From: Planctomycetota bacterium
GTDB taxonomy: Bacteria; Planctomycetota; Planctomycetia; Pirellulales; Pirellulaceae
Assembly (NCBI GenBank): GCA_017303505.1
Contig: JAFLCP010000019.1
Span: 1-64,000 of the forward strand
Direction: 5' to 3'
DNA: 64,000 bases
The translations under genes and the position numbers were made by a program. The notes under the pieces are model-generated. The model did not search any database. It had not been told where the DNA came from and saw only the letters and a list, made by a program, of their open reading frames with translations. Within the stretch, counting starts at the first letter, position 1. Every line of letters begins with the position of its first letter. Positions 27,730 through 36,413 of the stretch are shown one piece after another.

Positions 27730-29321
27730 AAATTCAACAGCTGCCTACCCAAGTGAATCATCAAGAAGGCAGAGTCTGGTGTGTCGGCAACTTGATCCTT
27801 TTTGGGACACCACTTGCTGCGTGGACCATCTAAAATCACATATCCTTCTTCGCCATTGAGCGTCGCACTGGCGAGCGCTAGGAGGCGGCGTGGGTAACCG
27901 ACAGAACGTTCTAGTTTCGCAACATAGATGATCTTCGCGTTAGCAAGTGTATCTCCCTTCCACGTTTTCAGCATGTAGTCGTAAGCGGCTGGTTGGGCAG
28001 CCAGATCAACGCTTTCAATCAGTTCATACGCTTCCAGTTCGCGATAAACATGGATGGCATAGATATCTTCTTTGGGACGAGTGGACATTTTCATTTCGAA
28101 GTGACAGAACGTCATGGGGCCCACCAATCCGATATCGACTTCATCGGGCTTTTGGCCCGCTGGGTCCTTGTAAACAAATTGAATCAGATGGACGTCAACA
28201 GGCTCATCCTCAAGTGGCCATGTGAGGTTTCGCGTTTCGACGATAGACATTTCATCGGGTGGGCGTCCTTTCTCAGTTGGATAGGCTAACCACTCTGCCA
28301 ATTCGGCTTTTGCGGCAAAAGACGGGTCCTTTGTCTCGGCTGGAATGCGGTCTTCTAAGCTGAGTTCATTCATGTAGGTGACAGCGGTGCGGCTCGTTCG
28401 TACATCTTTAGCCAGCTCAATCAAGCGGTCAATCGATTCGTCATCCTTGCGTCGAGCCCCTGCCCAAGCCCCCTCCAGAGCCACAGCAAAGTCGGGATGC
28501 GTACGAGCCGACTTGATCAGTTCTTGCCAGTCATCCATTTCCGCAAATGCGAGGCTAATCGCGGCTGTTTTCGCCGCATTATTCGCTTTCATCTCTTCAG
28601 ATAGACTGGGAGAAAGCCACTCGCGAATTAATCTCTCTCCTTCGGGACCGTTTAAGAAATGGGAGAAGTTCTCTTGATCATAGGCTAAGTCATTTTCATG
28701 TTCGACAATGGCCACCGCTAAGTTGCCTTGGATGACTCCGTCTAGGACCTTTCTCTGTAACGAAAATAATGCAGAATCCTCTGTAGAAAGGGTGGCAATA
28801 ATGGATCGCCAGAATTCGTTTTGCTGAAGTTGCTCCTTTTCCGATGTGAGTAACAGCAGTGGAACGCATTGGTTGGATTTACTCAGCGATAAGAAATGCA
28901 AGATACGCATCGGTGTATCTTCAATCGATTCCAGGTCCTCTTTCGGTAAGGCCAAGAACTCCGCAAGCAGACGTTCAAGCTCAGTGTATAAGCGAACCAC
29001 TCTTAACTTTGAGTGTTCGCTGTATTCCCATTCAAGAAGGCGGATCACTATGAAGTTCAGCGTCGCCACTTGAGTCTTTTGGTTTACAGGAGACTTTGCA
29101 TCGAAAGTTTTGAGCCAAGCGGTGATTGCATCGATATCTTCCTGGCCGGCAATCATCAACACTTGGGTTGGGTCGGCAGTCACTTGTTCGAGCGTCTTCT
29201 CTCTATTGTCCAATTGCTGTAAGACGCTGGCCCAATTTGAATCTTGAGCGATTAGGGGGAGCGCGAACAAGGTCATTAGGCACAACAAAACATAACCAAC
29301 AAGGCTCGATTTGATCGTCAC
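27726..29321 (-). CDS. Secreted protein of unknown function, 531 aa
   Basis: I do not recognise this protein. It has a signal peptide (about residues 1-25, ending ALPLIAQD). The mature part starts with helical repeats (about 30-330) that could be HEAT- or TPR-like, followed by a beta-rich C-terminal domain (about 370-520). There are few cysteines. It is convergent with the alcohol dehydrogenase, overlapping by four bases at the stop codons. About 190 bases separate its start from the end of the dehydrogenase-like gene at 29510. That spacer contains a terminator for that gene, so it is a separate transcript. Confidence 0.72.
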   Translation of the reverse strand: MTIKSSLVGYVLLCLMTLFALPLIAQDSNWASVLQQLDNREKTLEQVTADPTQVLMIAGQEDIDAITAWLKTFDAKSPVNQKTQVATLNFIVIRLLEWEYSEHSKLRVVRLYTELERLLAEFLALPKEDLESIEDTPMRILHFLSLSKSNQCVPLLLLTSEKEQLQQNEFWRSIIATLSTEDSALFSLQRKVLDGVIQGNLAVAIVEHENDLAYDQENFSHFLNGPEGERLIREWLSPSLSEEMKANNAAKTAAISLAFAEMDDWQELIKSARTHPDFAVALEGAWAGARRKDDESIDRLIELAKDVRTSRTAVTYMNELSLEDRIPAETKDPSFAAKAELAEWLAYPTEKGRPPDEMSIVETRNLTWPLEDEPVDVHLIQFVYKDPAGQKPDEVDIGLVGPMTFCHFEMKMSTRPKEDIYAIHVYRELEAYELIESVDLAAQPAAYDYMLKTWKGDTLANAKIIYVAKLERSVGYPRRLLALASATLNGEEGYVILDGPRSKWCPKKDQVADTPDSAFLMIHLGRQLLNF

Positions 29322-29419
29322 AGTGGCGGAGTCCTAACCGATGGTGGGTGAGAAAGGTTAGGTTTCATCATAGCAAGATGTGGCTTGGGCGTTGAATCCG
29401 TTTTCTTTCGAAATGCAAC

Positions 29420-29460
29420 AAAAAAGGCCTGCGAAACTGGGGAACAGTTTCGCAGGCCCT
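29420..29460 (-). terminator. Rho-independent terminator of the PVC dehydrogenase-like gene
   Basis: A perfect 14-base stem (29426-29439 with 29445-29458) and five-base loop. Read on the minus strand it is followed at once by TTTTTTGTTG. It lies about 50 bases after the stop of the minus-strand gene ending at 29510. Confidence 0.85.
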
Positions 29461-29509
29461 TAGGAAAATCGCGATCAAAATTTCGAAATAGGGGCTTCGA
29501 GAAATCGAA

Positions 29510-32500
29510 CTATTTCTTAAATACTGGATCGTTCGGATTGCCTCTCGACAACAGGTAAGCCATCAGATCCAGGACTTCTTGTTCGTTTAAGCCGTTGATT
29601 AGTTCTTTAGGCATCAACGAAACCGGAGAAGCCTTTTGTTGAGCGATATCGCCCTTGGCGATGGTGACGCTCTTGGTTGCATCTTCTGGATCGGTCACGA
29701 TCGTAATTTCCTCACCAACATCGCGAACAACTCGTCCGTTAACCACTTCACCATCGGTGGTTTCGATAATGGTCGATTTGTACTGATCGGAAATCACACG
29801 GCTTGGTTCGACGATTGCTTCAACTAAATCCTTCAACGCAAAACGTCCGGCAGCTTGAGTCAAGTCTGGACCGGTCGCACCACCGTCGTTACCGAATCGA
29901 TGGCACACAACACAGCGGGCTGCCGCATACATCTTGCGACCATTCTCGAAGTTGCGACCCTTCAAGCCATCGTTGGCTTTGGCCAGAATGTCTTCTACTG
30001 TGTAGGCTTTGCCTGGACCGGTGGGTTTTGGCAAATCGGTTGGAACAGGAGCTGCCTTGCGAGCACCGATCGCTTCCAAATGGAATCGCTCGACGTCGTT
30101 GGTGTTGTTGTAGGCGTCATTGCTGGTGTTCATCAAGAACTTTTTGTAGGAGTTACCACCGCTCCAGTTCATCGCCTTGTCAAACCATTTGAAGTAGATC
30201 TCACGTTGAGCTGTTGTCCAACCGGTCTTCTGATTTCGCAATGTGAAAGCCATCTGGTATTGCTCAAGGTCCGGTTGATTGGCCAGCATCGCCGCGATCG
30301 ACTGACCATAGCCACGGTTACGGGTGATGACTTCTTCCAAGTTTTCGTTGGAGAGTTTATCGATCGTGGTAGACCGCTCCTTGGCAAGCATCTCGGTGAT
30401 GATTCCCGGAGCTGAAGGCGTTTCTAAGAAGACGTTCAAGATTGCCAGTTCGCGATCCAGCTTCGAGTCACCGCTTGGGAAGACTGAGCCAAGACGTGTT
30501 TGGAGTTGTTGACGTTGGGCATCAGAGATGGCACCCAGGCGAATGAATACCAATTGATAGGCACGAGCGATTTCGAGCTTTTGAGTCGCTGTCAGTTTGG
30601 CCCAATCCAGCGAATTCAGTGCGTCGATCGCTGCATCTCGCTGGTCGCTACCGCCAACACGAGCCAAGCCAATAACTCCGGTGATTCTTGTATTAACATC
30701 GGTGCTGGTTAGGACACTGGTGGCCCAATCCTTCAAAGGCAATCGTTCCAATCCGACACGGGCTGCGTATCGAATGTGGCGATCTTCGTGGCTTAAGTAA
30801 GGAAGCAAGAAGCGAGAGAGTTCAGCAAGGGAATTAGCTGCTTCGCGATCTTGTGTGGGTTGTGCACGATGTTGTTCTTCCAACTTGTGACGCAATTGGC
30901 GCATTTCTGCGCCGGCTTTGTCACGAGGATCGCAAGGTGCTGTCGATTCTTTGCCGACGTAGGTAACGCGGTAAAGTTCGGACTGAGTACCGCGGCCACC
31001 GATCGTAAAGTACAAGGCACCATCTTTACCCACCGTAACGTCAGTAAGCGGAAGTGGTGTGCGGGCAACAAATTCTTCTTTAGTAGCCTTATAACTAGAA
31101 CCCGATGCTTCCATATGAATGGCGTACATCGTTCCAAAAGTCCAGTCGCAAATGTACAACGCCTTTTGATACTTCTCAGGGAACTTGGTTCCGTATCCGA
31201 AGTCCACACCCACAGGAGATCCAGGGCCGATGTTGACCAATTCAGGCAGGCTGTCGGCGTAGTAGGTTGGCCATTTGCCGGTACCACTTCTCCAACCGAA
31301 TTCACTACCGCTGGTGGCATGAACGACGCGAGTCGGGCGATACCAAGGAGAACCTAAGTCCCATTCCATGTCGGCATCATAAGCAAAGATTTCACCATCA
31401 GCGTTCAAGGCAAAGTCATACTGATTGCGGTAACCAATGCTTACCATTTCCCATGTCTTGCCTTCAGGATCGGTTTTGGCGATCCAGCCACCTGGGGCTA
31501 GGATTCCGGCAGCATGACCATTGGCGTCCCATTGGCGAGGCAAAAGTAAGTCTTCATCCCAATTCGGGGCAATACGGCTAGTCATGCCTTCAGGCAAAGT
31601 CGCTTCCAATTGCTCGGTTCGAGGGCCACCCATGGTCTGTGGCTGAGTGTTCAACTTTCGATCCATTGGGGGTAACGTGTGGTTACCGCAGCAAACATAG
31701 ATCGACTTACCATCAGGACTCAATCGCAACGCATGTGGTCCGTGTTCTCCACCACCACGCAGGGCCATCAGTTTGGTCACTTGATCGTACTGATCATCAC
31801 CATCAGTGTCTTTGAGACGATAAAGACCGCTACCTGGCCCGCCGTTCGCACAAACGTACAAGCTATCGAATGCATAGAGCAACCCTTGGGCGCCAGACAT
31901 GGCAACATCGAGTTTTTCAACTTTCGATTTTTCGGTGCTTCCGATCGGAGCAGGTGTGATGCGGCACAAGCCTTTGTTTTCTTGATCGCTTACGATCAAA
32001 CGGCCTTTGTTGTCGGTGGTGATGCAAACCCAGGAGCCGAGTTCGTCGCGCGGAACAGAGAAGATCTTCTCAACTTGAAAACCTTCCGGAACGATGAAGT
32101 CACCTTTATTAGGATCGATGGCTACGTTTTCAAACACGGTACCCCATGGTTGTGCGCCATACTCGCCCACAACACGTACAGCTCCTGGCGCGGTCGCATT
32201 TCGACGATTACCAACATTCCAACTGCTATCGCTTTCGATGGTGGTGATATTACCTTTGCTGTCTTCCAGAACTAGCTTGAAAACGAAGGCAGCTGGGCCA
32301 CCTTCATTTTTGGCATCCACCACAATCTCGTTATCGCCCGATTTCACCAATAGCAGGGTCACGTCAGCCTGCATCGCTTCGGACCAGTTGTTGCTTTGGC
32401 CAATTAGATTGCCGTTAAGAGTTATCTTGTGAAAGTTGTCGCAAGACGACGCGAGAATGGCGCGGCGTACATCAGTGGCTTTGAACTTCTTGGTAAAGAA

Positions 32501-32740
32501 ATAATTTTTGTCATCGTTCTCGCCCCAAATCCATTTGGACTTGGGACCATTGCTGAGCAATTGGCTGTAATTGACAGGCGCTTCTGTGTTAGTGGCGGTC
32601 GATACAACCGACTTCATCACCTCCACATTTTGCTCATAGATATTGCCAACCTTTTCTTGTGCCATAACCGATGAGCACAGCAAAGAGAGGCAACTCGTAA
32701 AATAGAAAAGTTTACTCGATCGAACGAAGGCGTAACGCAT
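29510..32740 (-). CDS. PVC-type heme-binding CxxCH protein with dehydrogenase-like propeller
   Basis: A secreted protein of about 1076 residues (start at ATG 32740; a TTG at 32779 would add 13). A signal peptide ends near SSVMAQE. An N-terminal beta domain (about 45-190) with a SKWIWG segment resembles a carbohydrate-binding-like fold. A six-bladed propeller of the sorbosone/glucose dehydrogenase type follows (about 200-610). Helical repeats come next (about 620-780). Near the C-terminus is the heme-binding domain with CVVCHRFG (about residue 943) and GPDLT, matching the domain specific to planctomycetes and relatives. Such proteins are thought to oxidise sugars or aldoses and pass electrons to the attached heme. 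A strong terminator follows. Confidence 0.85.
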   Translation of the reverse strand: MRYAFVRSSKLFYFTSCLSLLCSSVMAQEKVGNIYEQNVEVMKSVVSTATNTEAPVNYSQLLSNGPKSKWIWGENDDKNYFFTKKFKATDVRRAILASSCDNFHKITLNGNLIGQSNNWSEAMQADVTLLLVKSGDNEIVVDAKNEGGPAAFVFKLVLEDSKGNITTIESDSSWNVGNRRNATAPGAVRVVGEYGAQPWGTVFENVAIDPNKGDFIVPEGFQVEKIFSVPRDELGSWVCITTDNKGRLIVSDQENKGLCRITPAPIGSTEKSKVEKLDVAMSGAQGLLYAFDSLYVCANGGPGSGLYRLKDTDGDDQYDQVTKLMALRGGGEHGPHALRLSPDGKSIYVCCGNHTLPPMDRKLNTQPQTMGGPRTEQLEATLPEGMTSRIAPNWDEDLLLPRQWDANGHAAGILAPGGWIAKTDPEGKTWEMVSIGYRNQYDFALNADGEIFAYDADMEWDLGSPWYRPTRVVHATSGSEFGWRSGTGKWPTYYADSLPELVNIGPGSPVGVDFGYGTKFPEKYQKALYICDWTFGTMYAIHMEASGSSYKATKEEFVARTPLPLTDVTVGKDGALYFTIGGRGTQSELYRVTYVGKESTAPCDPRDKAGAEMRQLRHKLEEQHRAQPTQDREAANSLAELSRFLLPYLSHEDRHIRYAARVGLERLPLKDWATSVLTSTDVNTRITGVIGLARVGGSDQRDAAIDALNSLDWAKLTATQKLEIARAYQLVFIRLGAISDAQRQQLQTRLGSVFPSGDSKLDRELAILNVFLETPSAPGIITEMLAKERSTTIDKLSNENLEEVITRNRGYGQSIAAMLANQPDLEQYQMAFTLRNQKTGWTTAQREIYFKWFDKAMNWSGGNSYKKFLMNTSNDAYNNTNDVERFHLEAIGARKAAPVPTDLPKPTGPGKAYTVEDILAKANDGLKGRNFENGRKMYAAARCVVCHRFGNDGGATGPDLTQAAGRFALKDLVEAIVEPSRVISDQYKSTIIETTDGEVVNGRVVRDVGEEITIVTDPEDATKSVTIAKGDIAQQKASPVSLMPKELINGLNEQEVLDLMAYLLSRGNPNDPVFKK

Positions 32741-32847
32741 TGTTGCAAAACCCAGAATGAATGAGCCAAAAGCAGACAAAGTTAGGATAGGTGTAAGGCC
32801 GTTCTACATAGATACTTGGCCGGAGGGTATCCTATAGAATGGCATGT

Positions 32848-32879
32848 ATGGCACCCACTTTTCAAGTGGGTTTAGCCAT
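32848..32879. repeat. Palindromic hairpin in divergent spacer
   Basis: An inverted repeat: ATGGC and GCCAT outside, ACCCACTT and AAGTGGGT inside, with a three-base loop and a small bulge. It lies between the starts of two divergent genes, in the leader of the GDPD-like gene. It resembles short dispersed palindromes common in planctomycetes. Confidence 0.5.
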
Positions 32880-32978
32880 TTTAGAGGCGCTCGATACCGA
32901 ATTGACCCGCGATTTTTGACTTCGCGTAACTTCCACTCCTCTTTCGCCCTGAACAACCCTTCGTGGAGAGTCCAGCCA

Positions 32979-33809
32979 GTGTTCAAATCTCTACCGCTAA
33001 GTGCTTTGACATGGTTGAGTCTTTTGTTGGTGGGTCTTACTCTGTGGCCCACTCGGGTGACTTCGCAAGAGAAGACAACACTCCCAAATTTCTTGCCACA
33101 TAGCCACGCGCACAACGACTACGAACATGCACATCCGTTGGTAGACTCGCTCAACTTTGGTTTTGCATCTATCGAAGCCGATGTGTGGTTGGTCGATGGC
33201 AATTTATGCGTCGCTCACAATCGGTCGGATGTCCAATCGTCGAAACGTTTGGATAACCTCTATCTTGAGCCTTTGTTCAAACTCTTTAACGCCAATGGCA
33301 ATAAGATCTTTGCGAATGGTGAGACTCTCTTCCTATTGGTTGATTTCAAAAGTGAGGGAGAGGCAACTTATCAAGCTCTTAAGCAGTTGTTGACCAAGTA
33401 TCGACCGATGGTGAACGCACCTGCAGGAACAACGCCAGCGGTGAAGATCATTATCAGTGGAGACCGTCCTATCGAAACAATCAAGAATGATGTAGATCGC
33501 TGCGTGGGCGTTGATGGGCGATTGAGTGATCTTAAGAGCCCGTTCGATGCATCACTTATGCCGTTGATTAGCGACAATTGGCGACTCCATTTTCGCTACC
33601 AAGGAAATGGTGAAATCAGCGCTGAGGAAAGGCTGAAGCTGAAGACGCTCGTCCAGCAAGTTCATCAAAACGGAGCTCAATTGCGATTCTGGGCTACGCC
33701 AGAAAACGACATGCTCTGGAAAACGCTGCGCGAAGCAGAGGTAGATCTTATTGGTACCGATCAACGAGAGAAGCTGGTTGCATTCCTGAAATCACAAGCG
33801 GGGACGTAA
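32979..33809 (+). CDS. GDPD/PI-PLC-like phosphodiesterase, secreted
   Basis: A TIM-barrel phosphodiesterase-like protein of about 276 residues when started at GTG 32979, which has GGAGAG upstream. The open frame extends to 32844 but would cross a hairpin. The signal peptide runs to about residue 28 (ending RVTSQEK). The HAHNDYEH motif and the ASIEADVWL segment match the His, Asn, Glu and Asp active-site pattern of glycerophosphodiester phosphodiesterases. A second His appears in CVAHN. Such enzymes release glycerol phosphate or similar from phospholipid head groups or teichoic-type polymers. Related planctomycete proteins are of unknown substrate. It is convergent with the PilZ gene. Confidence 0.78.
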   Translation: MFKSLPLSALTWLSLLLVGLTLWPTRVTSQEKTTLPNFLPHSHAHNDYEHAHPLVDSLNFGFASIEADVWLVDGNLCVAHNRSDVQSSKRLDNLYLEPLFKLFNANGNKIFANGETLFLLVDFKSEGEATYQALKQLLTKYRPMVNAPAGTTPAVKIIISGDRPIETIKNDVDRCVGVDGRLSDLKSPFDASLMPLISDNWRLHFRYQGNGEISAEERLKLKTLVQQVHQNGAQLRFWATPENDMLWKTLREAEVDLIGTDQREKLVAFLKSQAGT

Positions 33810-34156
33810 AGAAACTCGCCCATGCTGAACACACTTTTCCCTGCACACGCACAAAATGCACGCGCAAGTGCATCCAAAACATGGGCGAGCAAGAGAGGAT
33901 CAATTTGCATTTAGTCGCTGAAGGCAACTCAAAGTTCGGCCAGTGCGATCGAGTCAGATTCAAAATCGGGCGTGAAGAATTGCGGTCATGGGGAGCTAGA
34001 TCCCGTTTTCATTACCACATGGCGCGAAATCACAGAAAATCGTGGCCGATTTTTTTCGCTTTTTAGAGAAATTGCCGACGAACAGCTAGGCGCGTCGGCA
34101 ATTACGACCGCAGTCTTGAACTGCTGCGAGATAAGCCAGTTTGCTGAACCATTCGC
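33810..34156. other. Convergent spacer with nested inverted repeats and possible terminators
   Basis: A 347-base gene-free stretch. A 10-base inverted pair (CTCGCCCATG 33815-33824 and its complement 33880-33889) brackets an inner TGCA-arm hairpin. An AT-rich hairpin at 34036-34053 is followed by a T-run (weak terminator for the plus strand). A perfect 10-base stem lies at 34071-34102 (ATTGCCGACG and its complement). Confidence 0.5.
34036..34056 (+). terminator. Weak Rho-independent terminator
   Basis: AAAATCG and CGATTTT form a 7-base stem with a four-base loop, followed by more T. It is AT-rich and therefore weak. It is about 230 bases past the GDPD-like gene. Confidence 0.35.
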
Positions 34157-34615
34157 TTAACGCGAGTGAGGATTGAGATTTTGGGCCATGGAACGCAACG
34201 GTTCCCAATCATGCATCGTGGTCATCTCCTGGAACTCGATGCCCACTTCCCAATAACCACCACCTACATAATGCGATTGGCGAACGATCCCCAGAAAGCA
34301 AACAGGGTGATCTTCCCACACAGAACAAAATACTTGGTGATCGACAATTTCGATCGGGCAAAGCAACGCCATACCTTCTTCAGAAATGTTCTTGGACACT
34401 GCGAATTCGGGTGTGCATTCGCAATGTGAGCCATAACCATGCACCAGCACTGGAATCGAAATCGCGTGACGTGGTTCTTTGCGATTGTCTTCGGAAACGA
34501 CCATTTCTTTGGCCGAATGGCGGTCGATGATTCGCCGCAGGGAACGCCAGACTTCTTGCTTCTTGCGTCGTTCTTCGAACACACCTGCCCGTGTGGATGA
34601 AAAGAATCGGAACAT
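34157..34615 (-). CDS. PilZ domain protein
   Basis: A 152-residue cytoplasmic protein with a PilZ domain, which binds cyclic di-GMP. The RxxxR motif appears in NRKEPRH (about residues 45-49), and the second motif, NISEEG, comes about 32 residues later, matching (D/N)xSxxG. The N-terminal 40 residues are basic and helical. The frame opens at 34651 (TTG), but ATG 34615 has GGAGT at a suitable distance and is the likely start. No cyclase or phosphodiesterase lies nearby. It probably links c-di-GMP to motility, holdfast or polysaccharide, but the partner is unknown. Confidence 0.8.
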   Translation of the reverse strand: MFRFFSSTRAGVFEERRKKQEVWRSLRRIIDRHSAKEMVVSEDNRKEPRHAISIPVLVHGYGSHCECTPEFAVSKNISEEGMALLCPIEIVDHQVFCSVWEDHPVCFLGIVRQSHYVGGGYWEVGIEFQEMTTMHDWEPLRSMAQNLNPHSR

Positions 34616-34873
34616 CGTAATGACTCCTGCATTCTTGAGAAAAGTGGCCAAGATGGAACGGGCCAGAAAGTAGAGTTTCAGCCCATTAGGCCTTTATTGA
34701 ACTCTAGAGTACATCCGACTTGAGAAGCGGACTTTGCGGTCCAAAATGCAGATAATCCCGTCTAATTGAGAGCTCGGTGGCCCACTTCTTGTTATCCACG
34801 GAATAAACGGAACACGATCTGCGCTGTGCGCGAAGCACGCTGCGACATTATGTTTCACTCAATTGCGGTCAAC

Positions 34874-36349
34874 TCAGTTTTTCCACTCACCCCATACCGC
34901 TGGGGTTGGTAAAGTCTGTTTGGGTTCAGTCGCTAAAGCCGGCTTGGCCTCCGCTTGGAACTGGCGATAGTGGCTCAAAAGTTCGTTCACCTTTTCTTGG
35001 TTTGAATCTGCAATATTTGCTTTTTCCGAGGGATCACTGGCCAAGTTGTACAGCTCAAATTTCTCTTCACCTGTCTTGAGGCGATTGGCCCGACGATTAG
35101 GGCGATTTCCGCGCTGAGGTGTGGACTCAGATTCCGACGTCTCTTCTTCGGCGAGTTCCGCTCCGTCGCCAACTTGTACTACAAGTTTCCAATCCCCAAG
35201 TCTTAGTGCGCCGCGATGAGCTTCTGCATTGATCAATATGGGGCGGGGTTTAGCGCCCAGTTCGGATCTCCAAACATAGCGTTTACCGAGAACCAATGAG
35301 GAAAAATCGCGGCCATCAAGTGGAAGTGCGGGCTCTACTTTGACTCCCGCAAGTTTTGTGAGGGTTGGAAAGATATCGACCATGTGCAAGGGTTCGGACT
35401 CATGTTGATTGGCGGGAATATGGCCCTTCCAGCTAATAAACGCGCAAGAGCGAACGCCACCTTCATACAGCGTCCCCTTTCCGGCTCTGAGAATCCCATT
35501 GCGAGTCACTGTTCCTGGCGCTGGGCCACCATTATCGGTGGAGAAGAAATAGACATTGTTTTCGGATCCGCGCACGCGGTCTAAGGTCTCACGAATCTTG
35601 CCGATGGACTGATCTACAGCGGTTAACATGGCCGCATAATTTCGACGCTGTCCCTTCAGTTCGCGAAATGCCTCGTAGTATTTTTCAGGTGCTTGCAGCG
35701 GCGAATGAACTGCGTTGAATGGGACATACAGAAACAAAGGCTTCTTCGGATCAGTCGTTTCGATCCACTTAACTGCTTCTGTCGTTAGTTGCTCTGTAGT
35801 GTAGCCTTCATCGCGGCACACTTCATCATTGCGATGCCAATCGTATCCCTTCTCTCTCATCTTGGTGAAAGAATCGATCGCACCGCAATAGTTGCCATAT
35901 TGAAGATCAAAACCTCGTCTGGTGGGAAGATAATCCTTGGTGTGCATTCCCAAATGCCATTTTCCAAGAGCGGCGGTCGCATAGCCGGCATCGTGCAACG
36001 CATTGGAAAGCAATCGCTCATCGAGCGATAGGCCATACGCCCAATTAGGACGAATCACCCCAGTCTGCAACCCGTAGCGAATCGGATAACGTCCCGTCAT
36101 CAGCGATGCGCGTGTCGGCGAACAAACATGCATCACATAAAACTGATCCAAGATGGTCCCATCGTTAGCGAGAGCATCAATCGAAGGCGTCGGAATCTGG
36201 TTCCCTCCTGCAAAGCCAACATCGCTTGATCCCAAGTCATCGACCAGAAAGATCACGATATTGGGAGGGCTTTCATTAGCCATCCCAATTCGTGTCCATG
36301 AAGCCAGAGCGATCAAGGTGATCACGAAGAAAATAGAACTCTTCATCAC
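34874..36349 (-). CDS. Sulfatase (arylsulfatase family)
   Basis: A secreted sulfatase of 491 residues that hydrolyses sulfate esters. It has a signal peptide (about 1-24, ending GMANE). The metal-binding DD pair is at residues 37-38 (LVDDLG). The signature C76-S-P-T-R80 carries the cysteine that is converted to formylglycine by an anaerobic or FGE-type maturase, which is not seen in the window. The second signature, GYATAALGKWHLG, follows near residue 120. Later metal and substrate residues appear in FSTDNGG near residue 268. The overall look is arylsulfatase-B-like. The C-terminal part has a Glu/Ser- and Arg-rich insertion (about 395-415). The gene is the last of a long same-strand cluster led by a GntR regulator, which points to sulfated polysaccharide breakdown. 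Confidence 0.92.
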   Translation of the reverse strand: MMKSSIFFVITLIALASWTRIGMANESPPNIVIFLVDDLGSSDVGFAGGNQIPTPSIDALANDGTILDQFYVMHVCSPTRASLMTGRYPIRYGLQTGVIRPNWAYGLSLDERLLSNALHDAGYATAALGKWHLGMHTKDYLPTRRGFDLQYGNYCGAIDSFTKMREKGYDWHRNDEVCRDEGYTTEQLTTEAVKWIETTDPKKPLFLYVPFNAVHSPLQAPEKYYEAFRELKGQRRNYAAMLTAVDQSIGKIRETLDRVRGSENNVYFFSTDNGGPAPGTVTRNGILRAGKGTLYEGGVRSCAFISWKGHIPANQHESEPLHMVDIFPTLTKLAGVKVEPALPLDGRDFSSLVLGKRYVWRSELGAKPRPILINAEAHRGALRLGDWKLVVQVGDGAELAEEETSESESTPQRGNRPNRRANRLKTGEEKFELYNLASDPSEKANIADSNQEKVNELLSHYRQFQAEAKPALATEPKQTLPTPAVWGEWKN

Positions 36350-36413
36350 TCACTCCAAGTTGTTTAGGTCAAGCGGCTGGAATTTTGGGTGGTCGTAAAA
36401 TTCGCCTGTCGAT

